NCBI GenBank assembly: GCA_002409625.1
Contig: DHNY01000006.1
Span: 154,295-216,049, forward strand
Direction: 5' to 3'
Length of the DNA stretch: 61,755 nucleotides
Source of the DNA: Anaerolineaceae bacterium UBA5404
Lineage (GTDB): Bacteria > Chloroflexota > Anaerolineae > Anaerolineales > Anaerolineaceae
The notes under the pieces were generated by a model, which did not search any database, was not told the origin of the DNA, and worked only from the letters and a program-made list of their open reading frames with translations. The position numbers and the translations under genes are program-made. This document shows, piece after piece, positions 19,211-28,459 of this stretch (position 1 is the stretch's first letter; each line of letters begins with the position of its first letter).

Positions 19211-19472
19211 GGTGGAACCTGAAATCGTTACCTTTGTCCTCCGGTCTCGTCCTTTTTACGAACATTGCGTACGATGGTTCCGATGAGCCACGCAAACTTC
19301 AGTTGCTCTTTTCTATTATTATAGCCAATTAATTGGTCTTTTGCCAAGAACAAATGAGAAGAAAACTCGGGTTTTCACCTCAAACGTCTATATTTTATAC
19401 CGGTTGATTTTACTTCGAAAGGATAATTATTAATAGTGACTTTTAGATAGAAACAATTACTAACAACTCTTG

Positions 19473-19508
19473 AAGCTGCAGCTCTCTATTTGAGGAGAAC
19501 TGCAGCTT
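19473..19508 (+). terminator. Hairpin with T-run just upstream of the replication initiator
   Basis: Perfect 9-bp stem AAGCTGCAG / CTGCAGCTT followed by TTTGTTTTCT, ending about 25 bp before the RepA start. Because it sits in the leader of the first transfer-operon gene and not behind a gene, it may act as an attenuator. The remaining ICE end DNA (19211-19472) has no gene that I can see and probably contains recombinase arm sites. Confidence 0.55.
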
Positions 19509-19536
19509 TTGTTTTCTATGGAACAGGAAGGAATAA

Positions 19537-20520
19537 ATGTCAGAAACGAAATTAACTTTTGATTATTACTACGGCAACCAAGCTGAGCAGTTTGCCTTTT
19601 ATCGCATACCCAAACAGCTCTTCACTAACCCCGCTTTCTCCAAGCTTTCAAGCGATGCCAAGGTGCTTTATGGCCTGATGTTGGATCGAATGAGCCTGTC
19701 AATAAAAAGTGGTTGGAAAGATCCCGATGAAAAGATCTACATCTATTTTACATTGTCCGAAATTCAGGAATTTATGAATTGTGGACATAACAAAGGGGTC
19801 AGGATTCTGGCTGAACTGGATTCTGAAAAAGGAATTGGCCTGATAAAAAGAGTCAGACAAGGCATGGGAAAACCAACAAAAATCTATGTTATGAATTTTC
19901 TTGGCATAGGTGACGAAAAAGATGATCTTGTTGTGGACGAGCCTGAAGACTTCCCAAAAGAGGAAAACAAGACTTCCGATAATGGGAAGTCAAGAGTTCC
20001 TGAAAGAGGAAGTCAAGACTTCCGAAAAAAGGAGTTAATTAAGACTGATAATATTAAGACTGAGTCTATTAAGACTGATAAAAAAGACTTAATCTATCAA
20101 TCTATCTATCCATCACGACAAAAAGTTCCTGAAAAGACAAACGCTGAGATGGATCGATGGATGGAATTCAGGGAAATTTTTAAGAAAAACATTGAATACG
20201 AATACATCCTTGATCGCGATCCGGAGATGATTCCGGAAATTCTGGAGATTATGATCGAAACTGCCTGTTCAAAAGCCAAATCATTTAGCATCAATGGCAC
20301 TCAAATCTCTGCTGAGCGGGTCAGAGAGAGGCTCCTGAGCCTCAACTCAATGCACATCGAATATGTCCTGGACTCGCTAAATCAAAACACCAGTAAAATC
20401 CAGAATGTCAGAGCCTATCTGCTTGCCACGCTCTATAACGCTCCTAAAACAATAAATACTTTCTACAGAACCATGGTAAATCATGACATGTATGGCAATG
20501 CCAGGAACAGGCGGTACTGA
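19537..20520 (+). CDS. repA: RepA N-terminal-domain replication initiator
   Basis: A 327-residue protein. Its N-terminus (FAFYRIPKQLFTNPAFSKLS, then SSDAKVLYGLMLDRMSLS and a winged-helix stretch up to about residue 130) is the RepA_N domain found in initiators of Gram-positive theta plasmids and in Tn1549-type ICEs. A charged low-complexity linker (about 130-185) leads to a C-terminal helical domain. It probably supports autonomous replication of the excised circle. It follows GAAGGAATAA, and its stop overlaps the next start (TGATG), opening the transfer operon. Confidence 0.85.
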   Translation: MSETKLTFDYYYGNQAEQFAFYRIPKQLFTNPAFSKLSSDAKVLYGLMLDRMSLSIKSGWKDPDEKIYIYFTLSEIQEFMNCGHNKGVRILAELDSEKGIGLIKRVRQGMGKPTKIYVMNFLGIGDEKDDLVVDEPEDFPKEENKTSDNGKSRVPERGSQDFRKKELIKTDNIKTESIKTDKKDLIYQSIYPSRQKVPEKTNAEMDRWMEFREIFKKNIEYEYILDRDPEMIPEILEIMIETACSKAKSFSINGTQISAERVRERLLSLNSMHIEYVLDSLNQNTSKIQNVRAYLLATLYNAPKTINTFYRTMVNHDMYGNARNRRY

Positions 20521-21020
20521 TGCAGGAGGAAATTTCACAACGAAGCGTTACTCTGATTGTTCAAACCGGGAAAATGACCGCAAAGGTCTTTCTCCAGGCG
20601 ATTCAAAAATATCTCGATATCCTCAAACAACAGCGTGAATTAAAAGCGAGAGAAAAACAGCTCCACCCTGCTTACCAGGGTCGCATGACCATCAGGCAAC
20701 TGATGAAAGAAAGATCAGGCCTTTCGAATATCGAAATTCACGATGAACATATTCACGATTTTGAAAGAATTGCCAGAAGATATGGCATTGAATATGCGAT
20801 CAAGAAAGAACGTAACAGAGAGGCACCTCATTATTTAATTTTCTTTCGGTCCCGGGATACGGATGTGCTGCAAACTGCCTTCGACGAGTTCGTGAAAAAA
20901 CGCCTCAAGATACAGGAGCGTCCATCACTTCGGGAAAAGCTCCAGAAACTCAAGCTTCAGCACAAGGAAAGAGCCGCGCGGGTGCCTGAAAAAGTTCAGA
21001 GAAAGGAGTTTGTCCGGTGA
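20520..21020 (+). CDS. PcfB/DUF3801-family conjugation protein
   Basis: A 166-residue cytoplasmic protein of the PcfB/DUF3801 family, which lies just upstream of the coupling protein in Enterococcus pCF10 and in Tn1549-like ICEs. The family is thought to help deliver the relaxosome to the coupling protein. Features are a helical N-terminus, the central segment RMTIRQLMKERSGLSNIEI, a YLIFFRSRDTDVLQTAFDEF strand-helix, and a basic C-terminus. It overlaps repA by one base and virD4 by four (GTGA), a sign of translational coupling. Confidence 0.8.
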   Translation: MQEEISQRSVTLIVQTGKMTAKVFLQAIQKYLDILKQQRELKAREKQLHPAYQGRMTIRQLMKERSGLSNIEIHDEHIHDFERIARRYGIEYAIKKERNREAPHYLIFFRSRDTDVLQTAFDEFVKKRLKIQERPSLREKLQKLKLQHKERAARVPEKVQRKEFVR

Positions 21021-22783
21021 TAGCACGAATCCCCAAAAGTCAGTTATTGAATTTAGCATATCTCCTGCCCTTCTATGTTGGCAACAAGCTTGCCCAGATC
21101 TTTCGGCTCCTTCAGGGTGGAGATATCATTGACCGGTTCATCGCTATCTTCTCGAACCTAAGGTTTATCGGTCAACATCCGTTACCATCATTCAATCTTC
21201 AGGACCTGATTATCGGTTTGATATTTGCAGCAGGGATAAAGCTCATTGTGGTTATGAAAGCACAGAACAGAAAGAAGTTTCGTAAAGGCACGGAATATGG
21301 CTCTGCCCGCTGGGGAACAGCGAAAGACATCGCTCCGTATATTGACAAGAATCCAAGAAACAATATCATCCTTACCAAAACCGAATCGCTCACCATGAAC
21401 AGTCGCCCCAAAAACCCAAAGTTTGCCAGAAACAAGAATGTGTTGGTTATTGGTGGTTCTGGTTCAGGCAAAACCCGTTTCTTCGTCAAGCCCAATCTGA
21501 TGCAAATGCATTCCAGCTATGTGGTGACCGATCCAAAAGGAACCATTCTCACCGAATGTGGCACTATGCTCAAACGCAACGGCTATCACATCCGGGTACT
21601 GAACACGATCAATTTCAAACGCAGCATGCACTACAATCCCTTTGCTTACATCCATTCTGAGAAAGACATTCTCAAACTGGTCAATGCCATCATCATCAAC
21701 ACCAAAGGTGAAGGAGAGAAGGCTGGGGAGGACTTTTGGATCAAAGCAGAGCGTTTGTACTATTCTGCCCTGATTGGCTACATTTGGTATGAAGCGCCGG
21801 AACGGGAGCAAAACTTCACAACCTTGCTTGAAATGATCGACGCCTCTGAAGCACGGGAAGATGATGAAAACTTTAAAAACCCGGTCGATGAGTTGTTTGA
21901 GGAACTGGAAGAAAAAGCCCCGGAGCACTTTGCCGTAAGGCAGTACAAGAAATACAAACTGGCTGCCGGGAAGACCGCCAAGTCTATCCTTATCTCCTGT
22001 GGTGCCAGGCTGGCTCCGTTTGATATTCAGGAACTGCGGGAACTGATGAGCTACGATGAAATGGATCTGGACACTCTTGGTGATGAGAAATCAGCATTGT
22101 TTGTGATCATCAGTGATACCGATGATACATTCAATTTTGTGGTTGCGATTCTTTACACTCAGTTATTCAACTTGCTTTGTGATAAAGCAGACGATGTGTA
22201 TGGTGGACGGCTGCCAATTCATGTGCGCTGTCTGCTGGATGAATTTCCTAACATAGGACAGATACCACGCTTCGAACGCTTGATTGCCACCATTCGCAGT
22301 CGTGAGATCTCAGCCTGCATCGTCCTTCAGGCTCAAAGTCAGCTCAAGGCACTTTACAAAGAACATGCTGAAACGATTGTTGGCAACTGCGACAGTATGC
22401 TTTTTTTAGGTGGTAAGGAAAGGACAACTCTTAAGGAAATCTCGGAGATATTGGGTAAGGAGACGATTGATCTCGACAATACTTCTGAAAACAGAGGACG
22501 GGAAAAATCTCATGGGATAAGTCATCAAAAGATGGGAAAAGACCTGATGAGCCAGGATGAGCTGGCTGTGCTGGACAATTCCAAATGTATCCTGCAGCTT
22601 CGTGGCGAACGCCCCTTCTTGTCAGAGAAGTACGATATCACCAGGCACCCGAATTACAGATTGTTGTCTGATGAGGATCCCACCAAAGCTTTTAGATTAG
22701 ATGCAGAGATGAATTTACCAAATAGGATTGGTATAGACCAGGATACTTCAATCTATGAGGTCGGTATAATTACGGATGATTGA
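21017..22783 (+). CDS. virD4: VirD4/TraG-type coupling ATPase
   Basis: The type IV coupling protein that connects the relaxosome to the mating channel and pumps DNA. 588 residues with a GTG start at 21017 inside the previous stop. Two N-terminal hydrophobic segments (about 8-30 and 62-80) anchor it. YGSARWGTAKDI leads to Walker A GGSGSGKT (about 146-153), then DPKGT, and Walker B CLLDEFPNIGQIP near 405. The C-terminal ILQLRGERPFLSEKYDI motif is typical of the family. In related ICEs maff2 follows directly; here about 7 kb of cargo intervenes. Confidence 0.93.
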   Translation: MIARIPKSQLLNLAYLLPFYVGNKLAQIFRLLQGGDIIDRFIAIFSNLRFIGQHPLPSFNLQDLIIGLIFAAGIKLIVVMKAQNRKKFRKGTEYGSARWGTAKDIAPYIDKNPRNNIILTKTESLTMNSRPKNPKFARNKNVLVIGGSGSGKTRFFVKPNLMQMHSSYVVTDPKGTILTECGTMLKRNGYHIRVLNTINFKRSMHYNPFAYIHSEKDILKLVNAIIINTKGEGEKAGEDFWIKAERLYYSALIGYIWYEAPEREQNFTTLLEMIDASEAREDDENFKNPVDELFEELEEKAPEHFAVRQYKKYKLAAGKTAKSILISCGARLAPFDIQELRELMSYDEMDLDTLGDEKSALFVIISDTDDTFNFVVAILYTQLFNLLCDKADDVYGGRLPIHVRCLLDEFPNIGQIPRFERLIATIRSREISACIVLQAQSQLKALYKEHAETIVGNCDSMLFLGGKERTTLKEISEILGKETIDLDNTSENRGREKSHGISHQKMGKDLMSQDELAVLDNSKCILQLRGERPFLSEKYDITRHPNYRLLSDEDPTKAFRLDAEMNLPNRIGIDQDTSIYEVGIITDD

Positions 22784-22843
22784 AGAGAGGATATTCTCCT
22801 CAAAATAAACAAAGTTGAAAATGCAATCCTGCCCTGAATTACT

Positions 22844-24160
22844 TCATCTGTCACGTGTTCCTTTTCGATAGACAAGCATTTTGCCCGTACCTGCTTTTTC
22901 TAACAACCCTTTTTGAACCATTTTACGTAAAACCCTTCCCGCGGTAGCCTGAGACAGGCCTTCCGACGTTTCCAAGTCCTTACGCGTAATGCTGTCTTTT
23001 TCCTTAAAAACCTCTAAAATTCTTTTTTCTCTTTCGTCAATCGCCTCTACAACTTTTCCCAAGGATCTGATTTCGATGCTATTGATATTTGGTAAAACAA
23101 TTTTGAAGGCATTGCTCGATACCTCAATGTGTGGTTTGGTTTCGTGTTGCTCATAAGCGTCCATAATTTTGGGAATTCCTGTTCCGTAAGCTTCGATGAG
23201 TCTCAATCGATAAAAAATATTAGCCAAATTAGGATTACGCAGTATCGAAAGCCCCAGCAGGATGTCATCAAGCGCAACCCCCTTGACCAAGCCTCCAACA
23301 GTCACAAATTCCATGCAATGCGAGAAAACATTGATTTGCGTGCTGCTGCTAAACGAATAATCGCGATGGACAATGGCATTAAGCAGAGCCTCCCGTACAG
23401 CCTCTGGGGGAAAATCACGTTTATCTATCCTTTCAAGTCCCTGAACTTCGGCACGAGTGCTATTGAAACGATCAATAAGATGATAAGTCTCCTCCAATTG
23501 AGATAGCAAAGAACCGGTAAACTCTCGCCGTTCTTTAAATATTTTTTTTGTATCCCCTTCAAAGACAGCTATCTTGATTGTGTGGCTGCATTGCTCAGAG
23601 AGCAATAATCCCAGGTTCGTGTACGTACCATCAGAAGCGATCAGACGCAAGGACTTTTTTTGGCTTTCGCCAAATGCAATTTCTTGTTTATTAAAAAATA
23701 TTGTGGCCGTATCAAAGCTCAGGTTTTGGTTGAGGGAACGGGCATTTTCATAAGAATCTCCCGAAGTATCCTTTATCATTTGCAGGATTGCGGATTCAGA
23801 GGCTGGTACAGTAGCCGAACCTTGACGGACGTAGACCCCTTCAGGTCGAATTCCCTTGCCAGCGATGTAGTACGGTCTTGCTGTCCCTCTTTGCACATCG
23901 ATGACAACAATTGGTTTTCCATCTTGCTCAGATATCGTCAGATCAGTAAAAAGTGTTACATCAGGTCGGATCGAATCACGTATTAGATTGCCCACTTGAA
24001 GGAGAACATGATCAGGCTCTTTCAAGCCAACGATTTGTTTTTCATTGTTTATCCCAATGAAAATTTTACCGCCATCAGTATTTGCAAAGGCTGTGACTGT
24101 TTTTTTGATATCTTCTGTAAATTCCCGCTTATATTCGATGGTCTTACTTTCATTAAGCAT
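22844..24160 (-). CDS. AlbA_2 (Schlafen-like) DNA-binding regulator with ATPase-like and winged-helix domains
   Basis: 438 residues. The N-terminus (ESKTIEYKREF, then TVTAFANTDGGKIFIGINN) is the AlbA_2/divergent-AAA_4 domain. The middle part, with FPPEAVREALLNAIVHRDYS, matches the HATPase_c_4-like C-terminal domain of such transcriptional regulators. A final winged helix (RKDLETSEGLSQATAGRVLRKM) could bind DNA. Such proteins are common on mobile elements and often act as regulators or in defence; the role here is not known. It is convergent with virD4 and its own start region contains a cluster of GATCA motifs. Confidence 0.8.
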   Translation of the reverse strand: MLNESKTIEYKREFTEDIKKTVTAFANTDGGKIFIGINNEKQIVGLKEPDHVLLQVGNLIRDSIRPDVTLFTDLTISEQDGKPIVVIDVQRGTARPYYIAGKGIRPEGVYVRQGSATVPASESAILQMIKDTSGDSYENARSLNQNLSFDTATIFFNKQEIAFGESQKKSLRLIASDGTYTNLGLLLSEQCSHTIKIAVFEGDTKKIFKERREFTGSLLSQLEETYHLIDRFNSTRAEVQGLERIDKRDFPPEAVREALLNAIVHRDYSFSSSTQINVFSHCMEFVTVGGLVKGVALDDILLGLSILRNPNLANIFYRLRLIEAYGTGIPKIMDAYEQHETKPHIEVSSNAFKIVLPNINSIEIRSLGKVVEAIDEREKRILEVFKEKDSITRKDLETSEGLSQATAGRVLRKMVQKGLLEKAGTGKMLVYRKGTRDR

Positions 24161-24177
24161 GAACGAGCCTCTTTTCT

Positions 24178-24235
24178 GATCATCTGCTAATCACCATTTA
24201 TGATCATGATCATTATACTACGATCAGAATGATCA
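24178..24235. promoter_or_regulatory. Cluster of five GATCA motifs, candidate operator
   Basis: GATCA occurs at 24178, 24202, 24208, 24222 and 24231. The second and third form the palindrome TGATCATGATCA (24201-24212). The cluster lies 18-75 bp upstream of the AlbA_2 regulator start (24160). Its position suggests autoregulation; the binding protein is an inference. Confidence 0.4.
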
Positions 24236-24355
24236 GCAAGACTGTCTTACCCCTGCTCAAGAAAGAGCGTCAGGCAAAGTTTGAGGAAAACTGCAATTGT
24301 AAGACTCAGCATTGATAGATAATGATTTGAAATACTGCATAATGAGAGATATACT

Positions 24356-24393
24356 CTAACCATACATAAACGTAGACGATCGTGTATGGTTAG
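24356..24393. promoter_or_regulatory. 11-bp inverted repeat upstream of abiEi, likely antitoxin operator
   Basis: Perfect inverted repeat CTAACCATACA (24356-24366) / TGTATGGTTAG (24383-24393), whose last base overlaps the GGAG ribosome site of the AbiEi-like gene. Studied AbiEi antitoxins repress their operon by binding inverted repeats in this position. Confidence 0.6.
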
Positions 24394-24402
24394 GAGACTC
24401 AA

Positions 24403-25008
24403 GTGAACATCTATTCACTCGCAGAAAAAACGATTACGGAAAGTGGCGGTATCGCAAGAAATGTCGATTTTCGAAAAAATGGGCTCAGCAACTCCCAGAT
24501 CACATATCTTTGCAACAGAGGTTACCTTGATCGGATTAGGAGAGGTTATTACCAGCTTAGTTCATATCAGGATTCATCAGATGAAAGGATTATCGCCACG
24601 CTTTTTCCAGATGGGATTCTCTGCATGGATACCGCGCTATTCCATTATGGTTATAGCGATCGTACACCGCTGGAGTGGACAATTGCATTCCCACGGACCA
24701 TTACAAGAACCCGCTTATGCGTGAGCTCTCCAAGAATAAAACCATACTTTATCTCTCAAGAAGTCTTTCTTCTCGGTAAAACTGAACAAATCATCAATGG
24801 TGTTAACTTCGCCATATACGATCGAGACCGCACAATCTGTGATTGTTTTAAGTACAAAAGAAAAATTGACAGTGAAATGTTTAATAAGGCCATTGTCGTG
24901 TATAGCAAAGACGTGAAGAAGAACATCGGGAACCTCATCGCTTATGCTAAAAAGATGCGTGTTTATAGAAAAATGTCTGAAATTATGAGTGTGCTGATCA
25001 ATGACTGA
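24403..25008 (+). CDS. abiEi: AbiEi-type antitoxin (type IV toxin-antitoxin)
   Basis: 201 residues from a GTG start ten bases after GGAG. The N-terminal winged helix (GGIARNVDFRKNGLSNSQIT, CNRGYLDRIRRGYYQLS) and the central LFPDGILCMDTALFHYGYSDRTP segment are typical of AbiEi antitoxins. These repress their own operon and counteract the AbiEii nucleotidyltransferase. The gene looks intact and overlaps the start of the toxin remnant by eight bases, the normal AbiE arrangement. As the toxin is broken, the antitoxin may now serve only as a repressor or as an anti-toxin against other AbiE systems. Confidence 0.8.
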   Translation: MNIYSLAEKTITESGGIARNVDFRKNGLSNSQITYLCNRGYLDRIRRGYYQLSSYQDSSDERIIATLFPDGILCMDTALFHYGYSDRTPLEWTIAFPRTITRTRLCVSSPRIKPYFISQEVFLLGKTEQIINGVNFAIYDRDRTICDCFKYKRKIDSEMFNKAIVVYSKDVKKNIGNLIAYAKKMRVYRKMSEIMSVLIND

Positions 25009-25890
25009 CAGAGCTGCTTCAGTATTGGCCTGATTAAGGAACCAGGGCAGACCTTTCCAATTATGCCTCCAACTTTTTTGTCAGGAAGAATTCTTACGCA
25101 GATTGGCAACCTCAAACTACAAGAATAACTTAATTTTGAAAGGTGGGCACTTGATATACTGCCTAATCGAATTCAATAGTCGCCCAACTGTAGATATCAA
25201 TTTCTTAAACCAAGATACGGCGAACAAATCGAAGCATTGGAAAAAGTCCTTACAAATATAATTAATACTAAGACAGGGAATGATTTAGTGTCTTATGATA
25301 TTAAACATATTGAAGAGATATCAATCGATAAGAAATATCCTGGTTTATCTGTGGTTCTGCAAGCCCGAATAAAGAACACAAGAAAAACAGTAAAACTCGA
25401 TTTCGGTTTTGGAAACATTGTTTATCCATTGAGCAAGTGAGAAAAGTGCCTACACAATTGCGTGATTTTGTCGCTCCTTATGTCTAAACTTATTCACTTG
25501 AGACTGTGATTTCTGAAAAGCTTGATACAATCCTGTACCTGATGAGATTCACGAGTCGGATGAAGGATTACCATGACATCTATTTTCTATCGATTGAGTT
25601 CAGCTTTGATGGAAATCTATTGCGTACAACGTTAATTAAGACCTTCAGGAATAGGGAGCGAACGTAAAATGAATGACTTCCTCAAAGTCCTTGCATTTAG
25701 CCACGACACAGAAATGGTTAGGAAATGGGATGCATTCTTAAATAAGGTGAAATTACCATTGATTCAATTTGATTCGGCAGTTGATGGCATCGTAGCGTTT
25801 CTTCAACCAGTTTGGGATTCAATATATGTGGATAAACCATTTGGTTTAATTTGGAACCCCCGAGACAGCAAATGGATGGCAAACAATTGA
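25001..25890 (+). pseudogene. abiEii: Broken AbiEii-type nucleotidyltransferase toxin
   Basis: The ATG at 25001 opens MTDRAASVLA, then meets a TGA at codon 11. The same frame continues with recognisable AbiEii sequence (PFQLCLQLFCQEEFLRRLAT, LILKGGHLIYCLIEF, SRPTVDINF). A frameshift near 25220 moves homology into the frame that ends at 25440 (KYPGLSVVLQARI, KLDFGFGNIVYPL). Another disruption at about 25440-25490 is followed by YSLETVISEKLDTIL and SRMKDYHDIYFLS. The C-terminal piece is 25669-25890 (ending VWDSIYVDKPFGLIW). The catalytic D-x-D also reads D-I-N. There are at least three lesions, so the toxin is inactive as sequenced. Confidence 0.8.
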
Positions 25891-26096
25891 TCACCTATAA
25901 GGTAAAGTCTCTATTATTGTTTGTCTACCGAAATGGTGACCGAGTGTTTTTCAATTCTCTCTTTTAAAAAAGGATTTTCCCCGTTTACCCAAAGAGTCTT
26001 TGATAAGCAAATAAAGACAGGAAGCAAACCTATTTCGAAGAAGAGGCTATCGGAAAGTAATCCGCAAGGCAATCCGTAAATTTATGGAGAGTTCTT

Positions 26097-28457
26097 TCAA
26101 ACGAATGAGTTAGAAGCAATTGAGATGGTGCTGGATAGCTTTATACTACTGTGCCAGAAGTGATGAGCATCCAATGCCTGTATTACTTCATTGTAAACAT
26201 CCGCAGTCTTCTCCGGGTCGCGTATAGTAAGGATCAGGCAAAAGTCTTGACTGGGTATTCTGCGTTCAACAATGAAACGTTGTTCAGCATTTGCTCTATA
26301 CAAACCACTTAAGAAAAGGAACCAATGTTTATCGTCAGTCAAATAATTATGTTTATTCGCTTCTGAAAGTTCAGATAAATCAACAGCATATTTTTTTACT
26401 GGGTAATACTTATCCCCATATTGGATTAATAACCTTTCCCTTAGAGCAAAATCGGACTTGTTGTCTCGCATTACTCTTTTACTGTATAAGCTTTCCTTGA
26501 AAAGGTTTTGTGCTCCTTCTCTACCTACGGGATTAAGAATATTATGGCGACTAGTATCTCTCCTCACTTTCTCAGAGTAAGAACCAAACTTTACATCCAT
26601 ATTTGATTGACAATACTCTATACCTTGGGTTGGATCAAGAATGGGATCATAAACAAGAGTGGCTGTAATTTGTCCTGTATAGAATCCGTTTCGGATCAAC
26701 GACTTAGGCATAGGAAAGTCCATAATATCGATCTTATCGCCTTTAGAGAGGGTATCTCTAAGTATCAAAGTAGCTTCATAAGGCGAATTGTACAAAATCT
26801 GGGAGACAGATTTAGGAACTCCAAATCCAAGTTGGTTTGTCCGTTCCGATGTTGGGATAAGGAGCTTTTCTGAATAAGAGGCAGAATGGATTATCAGGCT
26901 TTTCAACAATAGTGGATCAAACTCTTCATCTAATGCCTGATACAGCCCAGTTGCTAACGAGGCAATTCTCGGAGTGGAGAAGCTGGTGCCAACTGCAGTT
27001 GCAACGCGCCCATCTATCGAAAAAGACTTCACACCCGATTGCACAATTTCCCCTTTTTTATTAATGCCTGCATTCCCTCCGTAATGGGAAACCTCAGGTT
27101 TAATGATAAACTCTGGGCCAGGTCCCACTCTCGAAAAGGGCGAAGGGTTATCAATATCAGCTATGTCGTCTGGCCCTTTTTTTTGCGCTACTGAGCCTAC
27201 TACAAGTGAACGGACTGAATCAGCGCCTTCATGAATTCTTCCTTTTGGTCTACCACTTACAAAGTTATTACAGTTTCCAGCGGATTTACAAATAAGAATA
27301 TTGAATCTTGTTTGGAGATCATCGAGAGCAATTCCCAAATCCGAAAACTTACTGTCGCTAACTTGACGAGCTACGCTAATCGAGAGGTTCCAAATCTTTA
27401 CCTTTTCATGATTCTGTTCAATGGTTTCATTAATATTTGCAATTAGTTCATCCTCAGCAAGTTTCTCTTTACCTCCCGGGAAAACTGCGGCATCAAAAAG
27501 TTTGATCCCATGGTGATCAACCCATTGATTCGATTCGAGCTTGTCACCATACAATGCGACTCCAGCAACAAACGTGCCGTGTCCAGGATCAATAGATGAC
27601 TCAGGATAGACAGACCAGCGTTTATCTGATAACCAAGGACTAAGTTGAGGAATATTAGCTACTCCTGAATCGAGGAGTCCTAAGGTTTGGTAAAAAGTGT
27701 CAGGTAATGGTTCAATTGTTTCGATTGGTGTTTCATCTGCAACCATATCAACCGTTACGGTGTACATCGGCATTGGTTCAATGGAAAAAAGCATATCAAA
27801 TTCAACAGAATTTTCTAGTTCATCAAGAAAATTTTTAGCGGACGTTTCAATTCTATATACTGGAAGGTCATTTGCATAAAGTGTTTTCCGATACGGTACC
27901 TGTAGTTTTATTAACTTTCTTTCAAACAAAGAGTGTATTGAGTTATTTGTTTCGTAATCTTGGAAATCAATTAACTTTACTTTTAGAATATTTTCCAGCT
28001 CTGCATCAATAATGGTAGGATGGAAATCACTAAAAGTATCCAAACAAGATATTGCTAACTTATTCTGATTATGATCCTTCAATCTCGACGAAATTGTCTT
28101 TATTTGTTTTATGGAGTCAACCTTAACTAATAATTCCTTGGTATCCGCTAATCCGATAATATTACTTCGGTCACCAGTCCTAAACACTGATTCTATTTCC
28201 CGCCTGCGACTCTTTGATGTAGAATCGTCCTTCAGTTTCGCAACGAAAACAAAAGGGACCGGGGATTCAAGTTCTTGATGTCGTTTAAAATTTGTTGTTA
28301 TCAGATCAAAGGAAGCATTTAATTCGCTTGCCTTCTGAAGCAAATCGTCACCGGTTAATACCCACTGTGGTATATCTGAACTGCCTGAACCTTCGATTCG
28401 CAACTGGTCAACTTCACGAGTCGCAAAAAACATGATAGGAAGCTTGTCGTCTGACAT
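26097..28457 (-). CDS. ietS: IetS-like subtilisin-family serine protease of a defence pair
   Basis: 786 residues, no signal peptide, so an intracellular subtilase. Catalytic triad: Asp263 (LGLLDSGVAN), His293 (DPGHGTFVAGV) and Ser492 (GTSFSTP), with the oxyanion Asn395 in SAGNCNN. A ~250-residue N-terminal domain and a ~240-residue C-terminal beta-rich domain flank the protease. It starts two bases after the AAA ATPase gene stop. This order (ATPase then subtilase) matches IetA-IetS, first described for plasmid incompatibility/stability in Agrobacterium and later shown to protect against phage. How the protease is triggered is not known. It is AT-rich compared with the conjugation genes, fitting a captured cargo module. 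Confidence 0.85.
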   Translation of the reverse strand: MSDDKLPIMFFATREVDQLRIEGSGSSDIPQWVLTGDDLLQKASELNASFDLITTNFKRHQELESPVPFVFVAKLKDDSTSKSRRREIESVFRTGDRSNIIGLADTKELLVKVDSIKQIKTISSRLKDHNQNKLAISCLDTFSDFHPTIIDAELENILKVKLIDFQDYETNNSIHSLFERKLIKLQVPYRKTLYANDLPVYRIETSAKNFLDELENSVEFDMLFSIEPMPMYTVTVDMVADETPIETIEPLPDTFYQTLGLLDSGVANIPQLSPWLSDKRWSVYPESSIDPGHGTFVAGVALYGDKLESNQWVDHHGIKLFDAAVFPGGKEKLAEDELIANINETIEQNHEKVKIWNLSISVARQVSDSKFSDLGIALDDLQTRFNILICKSAGNCNNFVSGRPKGRIHEGADSVRSLVVGSVAQKKGPDDIADIDNPSPFSRVGPGPEFIIKPEVSHYGGNAGINKKGEIVQSGVKSFSIDGRVATAVGTSFSTPRIASLATGLYQALDEEFDPLLLKSLIIHSASYSEKLLIPTSERTNQLGFGVPKSVSQILYNSPYEATLILRDTLSKGDKIDIMDFPMPKSLIRNGFYTGQITATLVYDPILDPTQGIEYCQSNMDVKFGSYSEKVRRDTSRHNILNPVGREGAQNLFKESLYSKRVMRDNKSDFALRERLLIQYGDKYYPVKKYAVDLSELSEANKHNYLTDDKHWFLFLSGLYRANAEQRFIVERRIPSQDFCLILTIRDPEKTADVYNEVIQALDAHHFWHSSIKLSSTISIASNSFV

Positions 28458-28459
28458 AG

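Noticed and set aside
25237..25890. Two separate small genes (25237-25440 and 25669-25890)
   Set aside because: Both read as fragments of one AbiEii-like toxin in shifted frames, so they are described as a pseudogene.
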